Source of the DNA: Roseomonas sp. AR75
Lineage (GTDB): Bacteria > Pseudomonadota > Alphaproteobacteria > Acetobacterales > Acetobacteraceae
Direction: 5' to 3'
NCBI RefSeq assembly: GCF_005222815.1
Contig: NZ_STGB01000006.1
Span: forward strand, 62,001-126,000
DNA length: 64,000 nt
Below the pieces are notes generated by a model. It was not told the DNA's origin. It made no database searches and saw only the letters and a list, made by a program, of their open reading frames with translations. Below are positions 39,798-54,200 of the stretch, one piece after another. A program made the translations under genes and the position numbers. Each line of letters starts with the position of its first letter. The first letter of the stretch is position 1.

Positions 39798-41911
39798 CCG
39801 CCGCCCTCGCGCCGCGCCGCATCCAGCGCGCCGAGGATTGCCACGGCCGGCTCCGCCTCCAGCAGCGCCGGCACCGGCGCGGGCAGGCGGCGGCGCCAGT
39901 TCGGATGCGCATCCGTCGTGCCCGGCAGGTTCACCTGCGGCTCCGACAGGATCGCGTCCTCGATGGGCAGCATCGCCAGCACGGATGGGGTGCGGCCGAG
40001 GAAGCGCGCGACGGCGGCGCCGAGGCGCGGCTCCGGCCCGGCCGGCGCATCGCCCTCGGCGCCGCCCTCCTCGTGCAGGCGCTGCCAGAGCGCATCGCGT
40101 TCGCGCTGCCGCGCCGCGCCTTCCGCGGCTTCGTCCTGGCCTTCGGGCAGCAGGCCGAGGCCAGCGCGCAGCCCGATATCCGCGCCGCGCCACCAGCCCG
40201 CGAGTGTCGGCATGTCATGCGTGGTGCTTGTCGCCACGGCGCGCGAATCGTAGCGCCAGGATGGCGCGAAGGCGCCGTCGTTCTCGCGTTCGAAGAACAG
40301 CACGCGCAGGCCGAGCAGCCCGGTCGAGACCAGCAGGTCGCGGAAGCCGTCGGGCAGCGTGCCGAGATCCTCGCCCACCACCACGGCCTGGCGCTTGTGC
40401 GATTCGGCGGCCAGCAGCCGCATCATGTCGCCGACGGGGAAGCGCAGATAGGCGCCCTCCGTCGCGCGCGCGCCGTCCGGCACGCACCAGATGCGCGCAA
40501 GCCCCATGACGTGATCGATGCGCACGCCGCCGGCGAAGGACATGGCAGTTGCGAGATCGTCGAGGAAAGGCGCGTAGCCCTGCGCGGCGAGCCTGGTCGG
40601 CGCGAAGGTGGTCAGCCCCCAATTCTGGCCAAGCAGGTTGAGCTGGTCCGGCGGCGCGCCGATGGAGACGCCTTCGAGCAATGCGGCGGTGCGCGACCAG
40701 GCGCGGCTGCCGCCGGCCTGCGTGCCGACGGCAAGATCGGCAATCAGTCCGATGCCCATGCCGGAATCGCGCGCCGCGCGCTGCGCGGCAGTGAGCTGGC
40801 GCGTGGCCAGCCATTGCAGGAAGACGTGGAATGCGACCTCCTCCGCATGCGCGGCGGCGAAGGTAGCGACCTCTGTGCTGCGGGGATCGCGCATCGGCGC
40901 GGGCCAGTTCCGCCAGTCCCAGGCATAGGGATCGGCGCGGAGGTGATGCGCGTGCAACGCCTCGAAATGCGCATGATCCTCGAGCCTCGTGCCGCCGTCC
41001 TGGCGGAAGCGCAGGAATTCGGCGCCCATCGCGCTCGGCGGGTGGAGATGCGCGGCGGCGAACTGCGCATGCAGCGCGCGCAGCAGCCGAAGGCGCAGCG
41101 GCAGCGCAGCGCCGTACTCCACCAGCGGCGCCGCTTCCGCGTCGGCGAGCGCATCGGCGATGCCAAGCTGCGCGGCGAGCGCCGCCGTCTTCGCGACCTC
41201 CGGCATGCCGCCGGGATCGACAAGCCAGCCATTCAGCCGCGTGCGACTGGACGGCGCATAGGGGCTGAAATGGCCGGCATCGGCGGCGAAGAGCGCGTGC
41301 ACGGGGCTGAGCGCCAGCGCATCCGCGCCGCGCCGCGCCGCTGCGCGCGCCGCATCGGCCAATGCGCCGTAATGGCCGAGGCCGCCATCGCCGTCCTTGC
41401 GAAGACCGTAGATCTGCACGCCCAGTCCCCAGCACCGGCGCGATTCCAGCGGCCCCTGGAAGCAGCGCCGCGGCGCGATGGTGAGCGCGGCCTCGCCTTG
41501 CAGCGCGCCGCCGAGCATCAGCCGCGCCTCGCCCGGCTCGTCCGGCAGCATCAACACCAGCACGGGGCGTGGATCGCAAACCGGCTGCGCCAGGCCGTCC
41601 TGCACCACGCCCGAGTCTGTCTCGATGCGCCAGGCGATGGGCTGGTCCGGCGGGCAGTCGATGGGCAGCGCGACGTGCAAGTGCTGCCCAGCCGTGCCGG
41701 TGAGACGCGGCGGCAGGGGCGCGCGGGCCGCTTCGTCCAGCGCTGCGCCCAGCGCCGCCTCGGGATCATGCGCGTCGACGCCCTGCGCGCGCAGCAACAG
41801 GCGCAGCGTGTCGAGCCCGACGTGGTGATGGCGCCCCCGGAAGTCCTGCCACTGCGGTTCGAATCCGTGCAGCGTGGCCAGGCGGAGCAGTGCGTCGTCC
41901 GCGCCGCTCAT
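39794..41911 (-). CDS. malQ: 4-alpha-glucanotransferase (amylomaltase)
   Basis: MalQ disproportionates maltodextrins, joining and shortening chains, which would reshape oligosaccharides released by GlgX for TreY. The GH77 core starts at about residue 150 (RRCWGLGVQIYGLRKDGDGG). The catalytic Asp is in GGVRIDHVMGLARIW, the Glu in VVGEDLGTLPDGFRDLL, and the second Asp in TSTTHDMPTLAGWW. An N-terminal beta-rich extension of about 150 residues, as in E. coli-type MalQ, precedes it. The length is 705 residues. The start overlaps the treZ stop and the stop overlaps the treY start, both by ATGA. Confidence 0.95.
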   Translation of the reverse strand: MSGADDALLRLATLHGFEPQWQDFRGRHHHVGLDTLRLLLRAQGVDAHDPEAALGAALDEAARAPLPPRLTGTAGQHLHVALPIDCPPDQPIAWRIETDSGVVQDGLAQPVCDPRPVLVLMLPDEPGEARLMLGGALQGEAALTIAPRRCFQGPLESRRCWGLGVQIYGLRKDGDGGLGHYGALADAARAAARRGADALALSPVHALFAADAGHFSPYAPSSRTRLNGWLVDPGGMPEVAKTAALAAQLGIADALADAEAAPLVEYGAALPLRLRLLRALHAQFAAAHLHPPSAMGAEFLRFRQDGGTRLEDHAHFEALHAHHLRADPYAWDWRNWPAPMRDPRSTEVATFAAAHAEEVAFHVFLQWLATRQLTAAQRAARDSGMGIGLIADLAVGTQAGGSRAWSRTAALLEGVSIGAPPDQLNLLGQNWGLTTFAPTRLAAQGYAPFLDDLATAMSFAGGVRIDHVMGLARIWCVPDGARATEGAYLRFPVGDMMRLLAAESHKRQAVVVGEDLGTLPDGFRDLLVSTGLLGLRVLFFERENDGAFAPSWRYDSRAVATSTTHDMPTLAGWWRGADIGLRAGLGLLPEGQDEAAEGAARQRERDALWQRLHEEGGAEGDAPAGPEPRLGAAVARFLGRTPSVLAMLPIEDAILSEPQVNLPGTTDAHPNWRRRLPAPVPALLEAEPAVAILGALDAARREGGG

Positions 41912-43707
41912 GGCGCGGCGCCGCCATCCAGGCACCACACCGTCGCATGGCCCGGCAGCGTGCCGGAAGCGACCGCGGCGGCGGCATCGGGCGGCGTGGC
42001 ATGCAGCGGCGCCGTATCGTGCGGCTGGATCGCGACGGGCTCGGCGCCGAGGTTGCACAGAAGGCGCAGCGTGCTGCCATCGCCCATGCGCCAGGCCGAG
42101 CGCACCGCCGCGGCGCCGATCGCTTCCGCCGCCAGCGCGGCGGCGCCCTGCAGGCGCGGCATGATCGCCGTGCGGCGCAGCGCGAGCAGCGCGCGCGTCG
42201 CCTCCAGCGCCGCGGCGTGCGCGGCCTGTGTCGCTTCCAGCGGATCGGCGCGAGACGCTTCGAAGGTCGCGGGCGCGTTGGGGTCGGGGATCGCGGCGCG
42301 TGCGGCATCGCCGGCGAAGGCGGCGAAGCGCGAGAATTCCCGCAGCCGTCCCTCTCGCACCGCCTTCGCCAGGTCGCCGGTGTAGTCGGTGAAGTAGAGG
42401 AAGGGCCGGCGGCTGGCCCATTCCTCGCCCATGAACAGCATCGGCACTTGCGGGCAGAGCAGCAGCAGTGCGCGCGCCGCATCCAGCGCGGCGGGCTCCG
42501 CCAGCGCAGTCAGCCGCTCGCCCAGCGCACGGTTGCCGATCTGGTCGTGGTTCTGCAGGAACAGCACGAAGGCGGTGGGCGGCAGATGGCCGGAAGGCTC
42601 GCCGCGCGGCACCCCGCCGCGATGCGGGGAGGCCTCGCCCTGATAGGCGAAGCCCTGCGACAGGCAGCGGGCGAGCAGCGCAGCCGGTGCCTCGGCGTAG
42701 TCGGCGTAGTAGCCATCCTCCTCGCCGGTCAGCAGCACATGCAGGCAGTGATGGCCGTCGTCGTTCCATTGCGCGTCGTAGCTGCCCGCGCCCAGATGCG
42801 ACGCGGCGTTCTCGTCATGCTCCAGCACGAGATGCACGTGGCGGCCGGGCTCGACTTCCGCGCGAATCCGTTGCGCCATCTCCTTCAGCACATCGCGCCC
42901 GGGTGCGGATTCGATGGCGTGCACGGCGTCGAAGCGCAGACCGTCGAAGCGGTACTCGTTGATCCAGAGGATCGCGTTCTGCGTGAAGACATCGCGCACC
43001 GGCGCCTTCGAGAAGTCGATGGCCGCGCCCCAGGGCGTGTGCGTGCCGACCGCGAAGAAGGGTTCGGCATAGGCGTGCAGCCAGTTCCCTTCCGGTCCGA
43101 AGTGGTTGTAGACGACGTCGAGGAACACCATCAGGCCGAGCCCGTGCGCGGCATCCACCAGCGCCTTGAGATCGTCGGGCGTGCCATAGGCCTCGTCGGG
43201 CGCGAAGGGCAGCACGCCGTCATAGCCCCAGTTGCGCCGGCCCGCGAAATCCGCCACCGGCATCAGCTCCACCGCGGTGATGCCGAGCTGCGCGAGGCGC
43301 GGCAGTTCCGCCATCACGCCGCGGAAGCCGCCGAAGCTGCCGGGATGCAGCTCATACAGCACCGTCTCGTGCCAGGGCCTTCCCTGCCAGTCGCCATGCT
43401 GCCATGCGAAGGCTTCCGCGTCCGTCACGACGGACCAGCCCATCACATCGCCATCCTGCGCCCGCGCGGCGGGATCGGGCACGGCGAGATCGGGCGCGAC
43501 TCGGTAGCGATACCGCGTGCCCGGCGGCGCCTTGGTCTCCACGCCGAACCAGCCCTGGCCTTCGGGCTGCATCGCAACCTCCGCACCGTCGCGCAGCACC
43601 ACCGCCACGGCACGCGCGGACGGCGCCCAGAGGCGGAAGCGCGTGATGCCGTCGGCGCCCGGCTCGGCGCCGAAAGGCAGGTGGTGGCGGAAGCGGCGGA
43701 CCGTCAT
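41908..43707 (-). CDS. treZ: malto-oligosyltrehalose trehalohydrolase
   Basis: TreZ releases trehalose from the maltooligosyl-trehalose made by TreY. The 599-residue protein has an N-terminal CBM48-like domain (FRLWAPSARAVAVVLRDGAE) and the GH13 regions DVVYNHFGPEGNWLHAY, GLRFDAVHAIES (nucleophile Asp), HLVLEHDENAASHL (acid Glu) and LFLQNHDQIGNRAL. The WNDDGHHCLHVLLTGEEDGYY stretch is a TreZ hallmark. The ATG at 43707 overlaps the glgX stop (ATGA). Confidence 0.96.
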   Translation of the reverse strand: MTVRRFRHHLPFGAEPGADGITRFRLWAPSARAVAVVLRDGAEVAMQPEGQGWFGVETKAPPGTRYRYRVAPDLAVPDPAARAQDGDVMGWSVVTDAEAFAWQHGDWQGRPWHETVLYELHPGSFGGFRGVMAELPRLAQLGITAVELMPVADFAGRRNWGYDGVLPFAPDEAYGTPDDLKALVDAAHGLGLMVFLDVVYNHFGPEGNWLHAYAEPFFAVGTHTPWGAAIDFSKAPVRDVFTQNAILWINEYRFDGLRFDAVHAIESAPGRDVLKEMAQRIRAEVEPGRHVHLVLEHDENAASHLGAGSYDAQWNDDGHHCLHVLLTGEEDGYYADYAEAPAALLARCLSQGFAYQGEASPHRGGVPRGEPSGHLPPTAFVLFLQNHDQIGNRALGERLTALAEPAALDAARALLLLCPQVPMLFMGEEWASRRPFLYFTDYTGDLAKAVREGRLREFSRFAAFAGDAARAAIPDPNAPATFEASRADPLEATQAAHAAALEATRALLALRRTAIMPRLQGAAALAAEAIGAAAVRSAWRMGDGSTLRLLCNLGAEPVAIQPHDTAPLHATPPDAAAAVASGTLPGHATVWCLDGGAAP

Positions 43708-45803
43708 GCGCTGGAGACCCTGGCGGCGAACACCGCCAACGCATGCGCGGGGAGCTCGATGCCTTCCTCGTCCATCTGCAACGGTGCTTCCGGCGCGCCC
43801 GTGTCCAGCACGGGCTGGAATTCCGCGCCGTTCACCGGTGCGCGGGTGAAGCGCACGGGCTGCCCGGCACCGTTCAGCATGATGCGCAGCACATCCGTGA
43901 CGCCCGGCGCCGCGGCCGGTCCGGCAAGCTGCAACATCAGCGCGCGCCGCGTGGGATCGTGCCAACCTTCGGGCGACACCGGCGTGCCGTCCGGTTCCGA
44001 CCAGGCGATGTCCGGCAGTCCCGGCAGCACGTCCGCGCCATGCAGGAAGCGGTCGGAGCGCAGCACCGGATAGGCGCGGCGGAGCTGGGTGAGGCGCGCG
44101 ACGAAGGTGCTGATCTCCGCCGCTTCCGGCGGCGCGTCATCGCCCCAACGCATCCAGGAGATCGCGGTGTCCTGGCAATAGGCGTTGTTGTTGCCGCCCT
44201 GCGTGCGCCAGGCGGCGTCGCCCATCAGGATCATCGGCGTGCCGTGGGAGACGAAGACGGTGGCCAGCATCGCGCGTGCCACGCGAAGCCGCAGCGCCCG
44301 CAGCCCGGCATCCTCCGTCTCGCCCTCCTCGCCCCAGTTGGCGGAGTGGTTTTCCGAATGGCCGTCGCGATTCTCCTCGCCATTCGCCTCGTTGTGGCGC
44401 TCGGCGTAGGAGACGATGTCGCGCAGGGTGAAGCCGTCATGCGCGGCGACGAAGTTCACGCTCGCCCAAGCGCGGCGGCGGTCGTGGTCGAACAGGTCGG
44501 CCGAGCCGGCGATGCGCGCCGCGAGTTCCGGCCGCAGGCCTTCGTCGCCGCGCCAGAAGCGGCGCACGCCGTCGCGGAAGCGGTCGTTCCATTCGGCGAA
44601 GCCCGGCGGATGGTTGCCGAGCTGGTAGCCGCCGGGGCCGATGTCCCAGGGTTCCGCGATCAGCTTCACGCCGGCCAGCAGCGGGTCCTGGCGCAGCGCA
44701 TCGAAGAAGCCGCTGCCGGGGTCGAAGCCGTTCGTCTCCCGCCCAAGGATCGTGCAGAGGTCGAAGCGGAAGCCGTTCACGCCATACTGCGTCACCCAAT
44801 GCCGCAGGCTGTCCGTCACCATCTGGATGACGCGGGGGTGGGAGAGGTTCAGCGTGTTCCCGGTGCCGGTGTCGTTGATGTGGTGGCGGCGGTTGTCCGG
44901 CAGCAGGCGGTAGTAGCTGGCATTGTCGATGCCGCGGAAGGACAGCGTCGGCCCGCGCTCGTTGCCCTCCGCCGTGTGGTTGTACACGACGTCCAGGATC
45001 ACCTCGATCCCGGCGGATTGCAGGCGCCGGACGGCGAGCCGCACTTCCTCGGGGTCGCGGCGGGAGAGGTAACGCGGCTCCGGCGCGAAGAAGCCGAGCG
45101 TGCTGTAGCCCCAATAGTTCTTCAGCCCGCGCTCGACCAGGAAACGGTCGTCCACGAAGGCGTGCACCGGCATCAGTTCCACCGCCGTCACGCCGATGCG
45201 CTGCAGGTGGTCCAGAACATAGGGATCGGCGAGGGCTGCGAAGGTGCCGCGCTCATGCGGCGGCAAATCCTGCAGCGTCGCCGTGAGGCCCTTCACATGT
45301 GCCTCGTAGATCACCGTGTCACGCCAGGGCCGGGGCGCGAAGTGCTGCGGCGGCAGCGCGACATCCGCCACGACCACGCCCTTCGGCATCGCCGCGGCGC
45401 TGTCGCGGCGGTCGAAGGACAGGTCCTCCCGCGTCGCGCCGATGCGGTAGCCGTACAGCGCGTCGCTCCAGCGGAGATCGCCGATCAGCGCGCGCGCGTA
45501 AGGGTCGAGCAGCAGCTTGTTCGGGTTGAAGCGGTGGCCTTCCTGCGGGCGGTAGGGACCATGCACGCGATAGCCATAGGGCCAGCCCGGCCCGATGCCG
45601 GGCAGGTAGCCATGCCAGACGCCATCGGTGCATTCCGGCAGCTCGAAGCGCGCAACCTCCTTGCGGCCGAGCTTGTCGAACAGGCAGACCACCACGCGCT
45701 CGGCGTGGTCGGAGAACAGCGCGAAATTCACTCCCATGCCGTCGAAGGTGGCGCCGAGCGGATGGGCGCGGCCGGCCTCCAGCCGGTCGGGAAAGCGCGG
45801 CAC
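43704..45803 (-). CDS. glgX: glycogen debranching enzyme GlgX
   Basis: GlgX hydrolyses alpha-1,6 branches of trimmed glycogen and frees maltooligosaccharides. The 699-residue protein opens with PLGATFDGMGVNFALFSDHA and carries GYRVHGPYRPQEGHRFNPNK. Its GH13 regions are ILDVVYNHTAEGNERGPTLS, GFRFDLCTILGRE, VKLIAEPWDIGPGGYQLGN and NFVAAHDGFTLRDIVSY. These are the isoamylase/GlgX signatures. It starts 4 bp after the glgB stop and overlaps treZ by ATGA. Confidence 0.96.
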   Translation of the reverse strand: MPRFPDRLEAGRAHPLGATFDGMGVNFALFSDHAERVVVCLFDKLGRKEVARFELPECTDGVWHGYLPGIGPGWPYGYRVHGPYRPQEGHRFNPNKLLLDPYARALIGDLRWSDALYGYRIGATREDLSFDRRDSAAAMPKGVVVADVALPPQHFAPRPWRDTVIYEAHVKGLTATLQDLPPHERGTFAALADPYVLDHLQRIGVTAVELMPVHAFVDDRFLVERGLKNYWGYSTLGFFAPEPRYLSRRDPEEVRLAVRRLQSAGIEVILDVVYNHTAEGNERGPTLSFRGIDNASYYRLLPDNRRHHINDTGTGNTLNLSHPRVIQMVTDSLRHWVTQYGVNGFRFDLCTILGRETNGFDPGSGFFDALRQDPLLAGVKLIAEPWDIGPGGYQLGNHPPGFAEWNDRFRDGVRRFWRGDEGLRPELAARIAGSADLFDHDRRRAWASVNFVAAHDGFTLRDIVSYAERHNEANGEENRDGHSENHSANWGEEGETEDAGLRALRLRVARAMLATVFVSHGTPMILMGDAAWRTQGGNNNAYCQDTAISWMRWGDDAPPEAAEISTFVARLTQLRRAYPVLRSDRFLHGADVLPGLPDIAWSEPDGTPVSPEGWHDPTRRALMLQLAGPAAAPGVTDVLRIMLNGAGQPVRFTRAPVNGAEFQPVLDTGAPEAPLQMDEEGIELPAHALAVFAARVSSA

Positions 45804-45807
45804 GCGC

Positions 45808-47967
45808 TCAGCCGCCCGCCGCGAGCAGGATCACCGTGCCGAGCGGCGGCAGGCTGAGCGAGAGCGAGTCGCCACGGCCATGGCTCGGCACCGGCTCAGC
45901 CGAAAGCGTGCCGTTGCAGACGCCGCTGCCGCCATAGACGGGCGAGTCGGTGTTGATCCGCTCGGTCCATTGTCCGCCCGCCGGCACGCCGATGCGGTAG
46001 CCGTGGCGCGGCACCGGCGTGAAGTTGCAGACCACCAGCGCGGAGGGCTCGCCCCAGGCGCCGTGACGCAGGAAGGCGTACACGCTGTTGACGCGGTCGT
46101 CGCCGATCACCCAGGAGAATCCTTCAGGGTCCGTGTCGCGGCGATGCAGCGCCGGCGTCTCGCGCATCACCAGATTCAGGTCGCGCACCAGGCGCTGGAC
46201 GCCGGCATGCATGGGGTCATCGAGCGCCGGCCAGTCAAGCTGGGCGTCATGGTTCCACTCCCGCTCCTGCGCGATCTCTCCACCCATGAACAGCAGCTTC
46301 TTTCCCGGATGCGCCCACATGAACCCGAAATAGGCACGAAGGTTCGCGAAGCGCTGCCAGCGATCGCCGGGCATCTTGCCGATCAGGCTGCCCTTGCCGT
46401 GCACCACCTCGTCATGGCTCAGCGGCAGCACGAAATGCTCGCTGAAGGCGTAGACCAGGCCGAAGGTCATCTCGTCGTGGTGGTGCGTGCGGTGGATGGG
46501 ATCGCGCGAGACATAGTCCAGCGTGTCGTGCATCCACCCCATGTTCCACTTGTAGCCGAAGCCGAGCCCGCCTTCGGAAACGGGCGCGGAGACCTTCGGC
46601 CAGGCGGTGGATTCCTCGGCGATCACCGTGGCCCAGGGGGCGTGCTGCGCCACCGCCTCGTTCAGCTCGCGCAGGAAGGCGACGGCTTCCAGGTTCTCCC
46701 GCCCGCCATGCACGTTCGGCACCCACTCGCCGGGCTGGCGGGAGTAGTCGCGGTAGAGCATGGAGGCCACGGCATCCACGCGCAGCCCGTCGCAGCCGAA
46801 GTCGCGCAGCCAATGCAGCGCGGAGGCGATAAGGTAGCCGCGCACCTCGTGCCGGCCGAAATTGTAGATCAGCGTGGACCAGTCGCGATGGAAGCCCTCG
46901 CGCGGGTCGGCATGTTCATAGAGCGCGGTGCCGTCGAAACGGCCGAGGCCATGCGCATCGGTCGGGAAATGCGCGGGCACCCAGTCCACGATCACGCCGA
47001 GCCCCGCGGCATGCGCGCGCGCGACGAAGCGGCGGAACCCATCGGGCGGCCCGAGGCGGGAGGTCGGCGCGAACATGCCGATGGGCTGGTAGCCCCAGCT
47101 TCCCTCGAAGGGGTGTTCCGTCACCGGCAGCAGTTCGAGATGGGTGAAGCCCATGCCGCTGGCGTAGGGGATCAGCTTGTCGGCCAGCGCGTCCCAGTTC
47201 AGCGGCTGGCCATCCTCGTGCCGCATCCAGGACAGCACATGCACCTCGTAGATCGAGATCGGCGCGTCGGGCGCGTGGGACGGACCGTCGCCATGGCTGA
47301 CCGCTGGTGGGGCCGGTTCCGGCACGATGGAGGCGGTCGCGGGCGGGCGTTCCGCCTGGCCGCCACAGGGATCGGCCTTCAGCGGCAGCAGCACGCCCTC
47401 GGCGCCGATCAGCTCGTATTTGTAGCGTGCACCGGCGCCGAGGCGGGGGATGAAGATCTCCCACACGCCGGCTTCCACGCGCCGGCGCATCGGGTGCCGC
47501 CGGCCGTCCCAGCCGTTGAAGTCGCCGACCACGGAGACGCGCTGCGCATTCGGCGCCCAGACGGCGAAGCGCACGCCGGGCACGTCCTCCACCGTCATCA
47601 CATGCGCGCCGAGCACGCGGCCGAGTTCGCGGTGGCGGCCTTCGGCGATCAGGTGCAGGTCGAGATCGCCGAGCAGCGGCGGGAAGGCGTAGGGGTCCTC
47701 CGTCTCCTGCACGGCGTCGGGCCAGGCGATGCGCAGGCGATAGGGCACGGGCTTCGAGAGTCGGCCGGCGAAGAGGCCACGCGGCTCCTCCGGTTCGAGC
47801 CGGCCGAGCACCGCGCCGTCGCGCGCGATGGCCTCCACGCCGCGGGCGCCCGGCAGGAAGGCGCGCACCAGCGTGCCCCCCTTCGCGTCGTGCGGGCCGA
47901 GCAGCGCAAAGGGGTCGCCATGGCGGCCTTCGGCGAGGGCGGCGAGGGCGGAATCCTGTGCTGCCAT
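45808..47967 (-). CDS. glgB: 1,4-alpha-glucan branching enzyme
   Basis: GlgB cuts alpha-1,4 chains and re-attaches them through alpha-1,6 bonds. Here it would branch the glucan built by GlgE. The 719-residue protein has the N1 domain (GDPFALLGPHDAKGGTLVRA), a CBM48 domain (VRFAVWAPNAQRVSVVGDFN) and the GH13 regions VDWVPAHFPTDAHGL, GLRVDAVASMLYRDYSR, VIAEESTAWP and LPLSHDEVVHGKGSLIGKMP. The C-terminal amylase domain follows. I choose the ATG at 47967, since an in-frame extension to 48069 would overlap treS and lacks family similarity. It starts 1 bp after the treS stop. Confidence 0.97.
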   Translation of the reverse strand: MAAQDSALAALAEGRHGDPFALLGPHDAKGGTLVRAFLPGARGVEAIARDGAVLGRLEPEEPRGLFAGRLSKPVPYRLRIAWPDAVQETEDPYAFPPLLGDLDLHLIAEGRHRELGRVLGAHVMTVEDVPGVRFAVWAPNAQRVSVVGDFNGWDGRRHPMRRRVEAGVWEIFIPRLGAGARYKYELIGAEGVLLPLKADPCGGQAERPPATASIVPEPAPPAVSHGDGPSHAPDAPISIYEVHVLSWMRHEDGQPLNWDALADKLIPYASGMGFTHLELLPVTEHPFEGSWGYQPIGMFAPTSRLGPPDGFRRFVARAHAAGLGVIVDWVPAHFPTDAHGLGRFDGTALYEHADPREGFHRDWSTLIYNFGRHEVRGYLIASALHWLRDFGCDGLRVDAVASMLYRDYSRQPGEWVPNVHGGRENLEAVAFLRELNEAVAQHAPWATVIAEESTAWPKVSAPVSEGGLGFGYKWNMGWMHDTLDYVSRDPIHRTHHHDEMTFGLVYAFSEHFVLPLSHDEVVHGKGSLIGKMPGDRWQRFANLRAYFGFMWAHPGKKLLFMGGEIAQEREWNHDAQLDWPALDDPMHAGVQRLVRDLNLVMRETPALHRRDTDPEGFSWVIGDDRVNSVYAFLRHGAWGEPSALVVCNFTPVPRHGYRIGVPAGGQWTERINTDSPVYGGSGVCNGTLSAEPVPSHGRGDSLSLSLPPLGTVILLAAGG

Positions 47968-47968
47968 G

Positions 47969-51258
<3,290 letters not shown>

Positions 51259-51262
<4 letters not shown>

Positions 51263-54200
51263 GCACTCATTCCAGGGCGGGAGAGGCGCCAGATGGCGTA
51301 GGGAAGGATGGCAGGATCCAGGCGTCGGTGCTGCACCTTGCCGCGCCACCGCCAGGAATGGCCGGTGACGAGATCCTCGACCGCGATCTCGCCGTCGTCG
51401 GGCAGGCCGAATTCCCAGAGCGGCACCTCGAAGCCCGCTTCCTGCGCACGGAAGGGATCGAGGTTCACCAGCACCATGACCATGTTCGAGCGGTCCGGCG
51501 TCATCTTGCGGTAGGCGATGATCGCGTCGTTCCAGCAGTTCAGGAACTGCACGCCGAGATGCGTCTGCAGCGCGGGGTTCTCCCGCCGGATGCGGTTCAG
51601 CGCGGTGACCTCCTCGACGATGTTGCCGGGGCGGTCCCAGTCCCAGGCGCGCAGCTCGTACTTCTCCGAGTCGAGGTATTCCTCCTTCCCCGGCATCGGC
51701 GCGGCCTGGCACAGCTCGAAGCCGGTATAGACGCCCCAGAGGCCCGACAGCGTCGCGGCCAGCGCGGCGCGAATCAGGTGGCCCGGGCGGCCGGTCTCCT
51801 GCAGGAAGCGCGGATTGATGTCGGGCGTGTTGACGAAGAAATGCGGGCGGTAGAAATCCGCCGCTTCCGTCGTGGTCAGCTCCGACAGGTATTCCGTCAG
51901 CTCCGGCTTCGTGTTGCGCCAGGTGAAGTAGGTGTAGGATTGCGTGAAGCCGGCCTTCGCCAGGCGCTTCATCATCTTCGGCCGGGTGAAGGCTTCGGAC
52001 AGGAAGATGGTGTCGGGGTGGCGCGCCTGGATGTCGGCGATCATCCACTCCCAGAAGGGCAGCGGCTTGGTGTGGGGATTGTCCACGCGGAAGGTGCGCA
52101 CGCCCTGCTCGATCCAGTGCAGGATCACGTCGCGCAGCGCGATCCACAGGCCCGGGACGGCGTCGGGCGCGTAGAAATCGACGTTGACGATGTCCTCGTA
52201 TTTCTTCGGCGGGTTCTCCGCGTAGCGCATGCTGCCGTCCGGCCGCCAGGCGAACCAGCCGGGATGTTCCGCCAGCCAGGGATGATCGGGGCTGCACTGG
52301 ATCGCGAAATCCAGCGCGAGCTCCAGCCCATGCGCTTCCGCCGCGTCGACGAGACGGCGGAAGGCGGCGAGGTCGCCGAGTTCGGGATGCAGCGCGTCGT
52401 GCCCGCCTTCCTTCGCGCCGATCGCATAGGGGCTGCCGGGATCGCCGGGCCCGGCCTTCAGCGTGTTGTTGCGGCCCTTGCGGTTCTTCCGCCCGATCGG
52501 GTGGATCGGCGTGAAATACAGCACGTCGAAGCCCATTGCGCGCACACGCGGCAGATGTCCGATCACGTCGTCGAAGGTGCCGTGCCGCGTCACGTCGTTC
52601 GCGGCGGAACGCGGGAACATCTCATACCAGGAGGCGAAGGCGGCGGCGCGGCGATCCGCCATCACGGGATATTCCGCCGCGCTGCGGACCGACTGCGTGC
52701 GCTCCGCCCAGCGGCGCATCATCAGCCGCGTCTCCTCCGACAGCAGGTCGTGCAGCCGCCCGCCTTCCTCCGCCGCGACGAGCCGGCGCAGCAGGGCGGA
52801 GAAGCGCTCGGCATCCGCGCCCGTGGCCCGCGAGGCCGCGTGCTCCACCAGCGCGATACCTTCCTGCAGCTCCAGCACGATGGGCACGTCGGCCGCGTGC
52901 TTCTTCTCCACCTCGTCGCGCCAGGTGGCGAACAGGTCGCGCCAGGCTTCCACGACGAAATGGTGAAGGCCGGGCGCCATCAGCGGCAGGCGGCCGGTCC
53001 AGCGGTCGTTCTCGCCGCGGGTCATGCGCGCTTCCTGCCAGTCGTCGCTGCCCGGCGTGCGCCAGCGCAGCACGGCGGCAAGCTGGTCGTGGCCATCGGC
53101 GAAGATGTCGGCCGAGACCTCCACCGCCTCGCCCGCCAGGCGCTTCACCGGGAAGCGGCCATCGTCGGCGGCGGGGGCGACGCGCTCGATGGCGATGCGC
53201 GCGGCGGCGCGGGCGGCCCCGGCGCGGAGCGGCGGCGGCGAGGGCGCATCGCGCTGCGCGGCGCGGCCGGCGAAGACGCGGACCTCGCCGGGCGCCAGCA
53301 CCACCGGACGGCCGGGCACGAGCAGGTCGGCCTCGGCGCCGGCGGGATGCACCTGGCGCAGCGCGGGAAAGCGCCCGTCGAAGGCGGCAAGCGCCGCATC
53401 GGGCAGCACGCTGGCCGCGGCGTTGGGGTAAGCATTGGCGAAGACCAGCGCGGCTTCGTTCGCGCGGCGCAGGTCGCCGCCGGCCACGCGCGCGAAGGCC
53501 GCGACAGGTGCGCCGGGGCCGGAAAGCGGCATGGCCTGGCCGGGCATGGCCAGCGCCGCCGTCGCGCGCATCAGGCTTATCGCGGCGGCGACGGCATCGG
53601 CCGGGCCGGCCTCGCCGCGGTCCTCCTGCCAGGTCCAATCCGCCTGGCGGTCGGCGGTGAGGTCGAGCGGGCGAGCGGCGCCCTGCTCGAAGCCCATGGG
53701 CATCAGCAGCCCGGTGCCGGTGGTGGCAGCCAGCATCGCCGCCCGCTCCAGCCCGCGCCGCCGGGCGGCGGGGTCCGCCGGCAGGCCGGCGGCGAGGCGC
53801 GGGCCGGCCGGGTCCTCCACCAGGCCGATGGCCGGCAGCTGCAGCCGGCGCCCTTCGTATTCGCGCAGCAGCCAGGGCGCCCTTCCATCCCACCAGGGCG
53901 TGCTGCCGACGCTGTGGGTGAAACCGGCGGCGGCCAGCGTTTCCAGCGCGGCCGGCCCGAGACCGGGGGTCCAGGCGATGGCGAGCAGGTCGGGCCGCAG
54001 GGCCTTGGCGCGGCCGAGCAACGCGCGCCAGACATCCCCCGGCACCCTGTCGGGGTCGAGCGCGCGCAGCCCGCCCAGCCCGGCCTCGACCCAGCCGGCG
54101 AGAATCGGCGTGAGAAGCCCGACCAGGTCGGCCAGGCAGTTGGGATCGTTGTAGCGCGGCGTGACCCGCTCGGGGCGCGACATGCCGCGGCGCGGATCGG

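Noticed and set aside
37356..40253. A 965-codon plus-strand frame opposite treY
   Set aside because: Antisense of a clearly functional TreY; no start context or domain.
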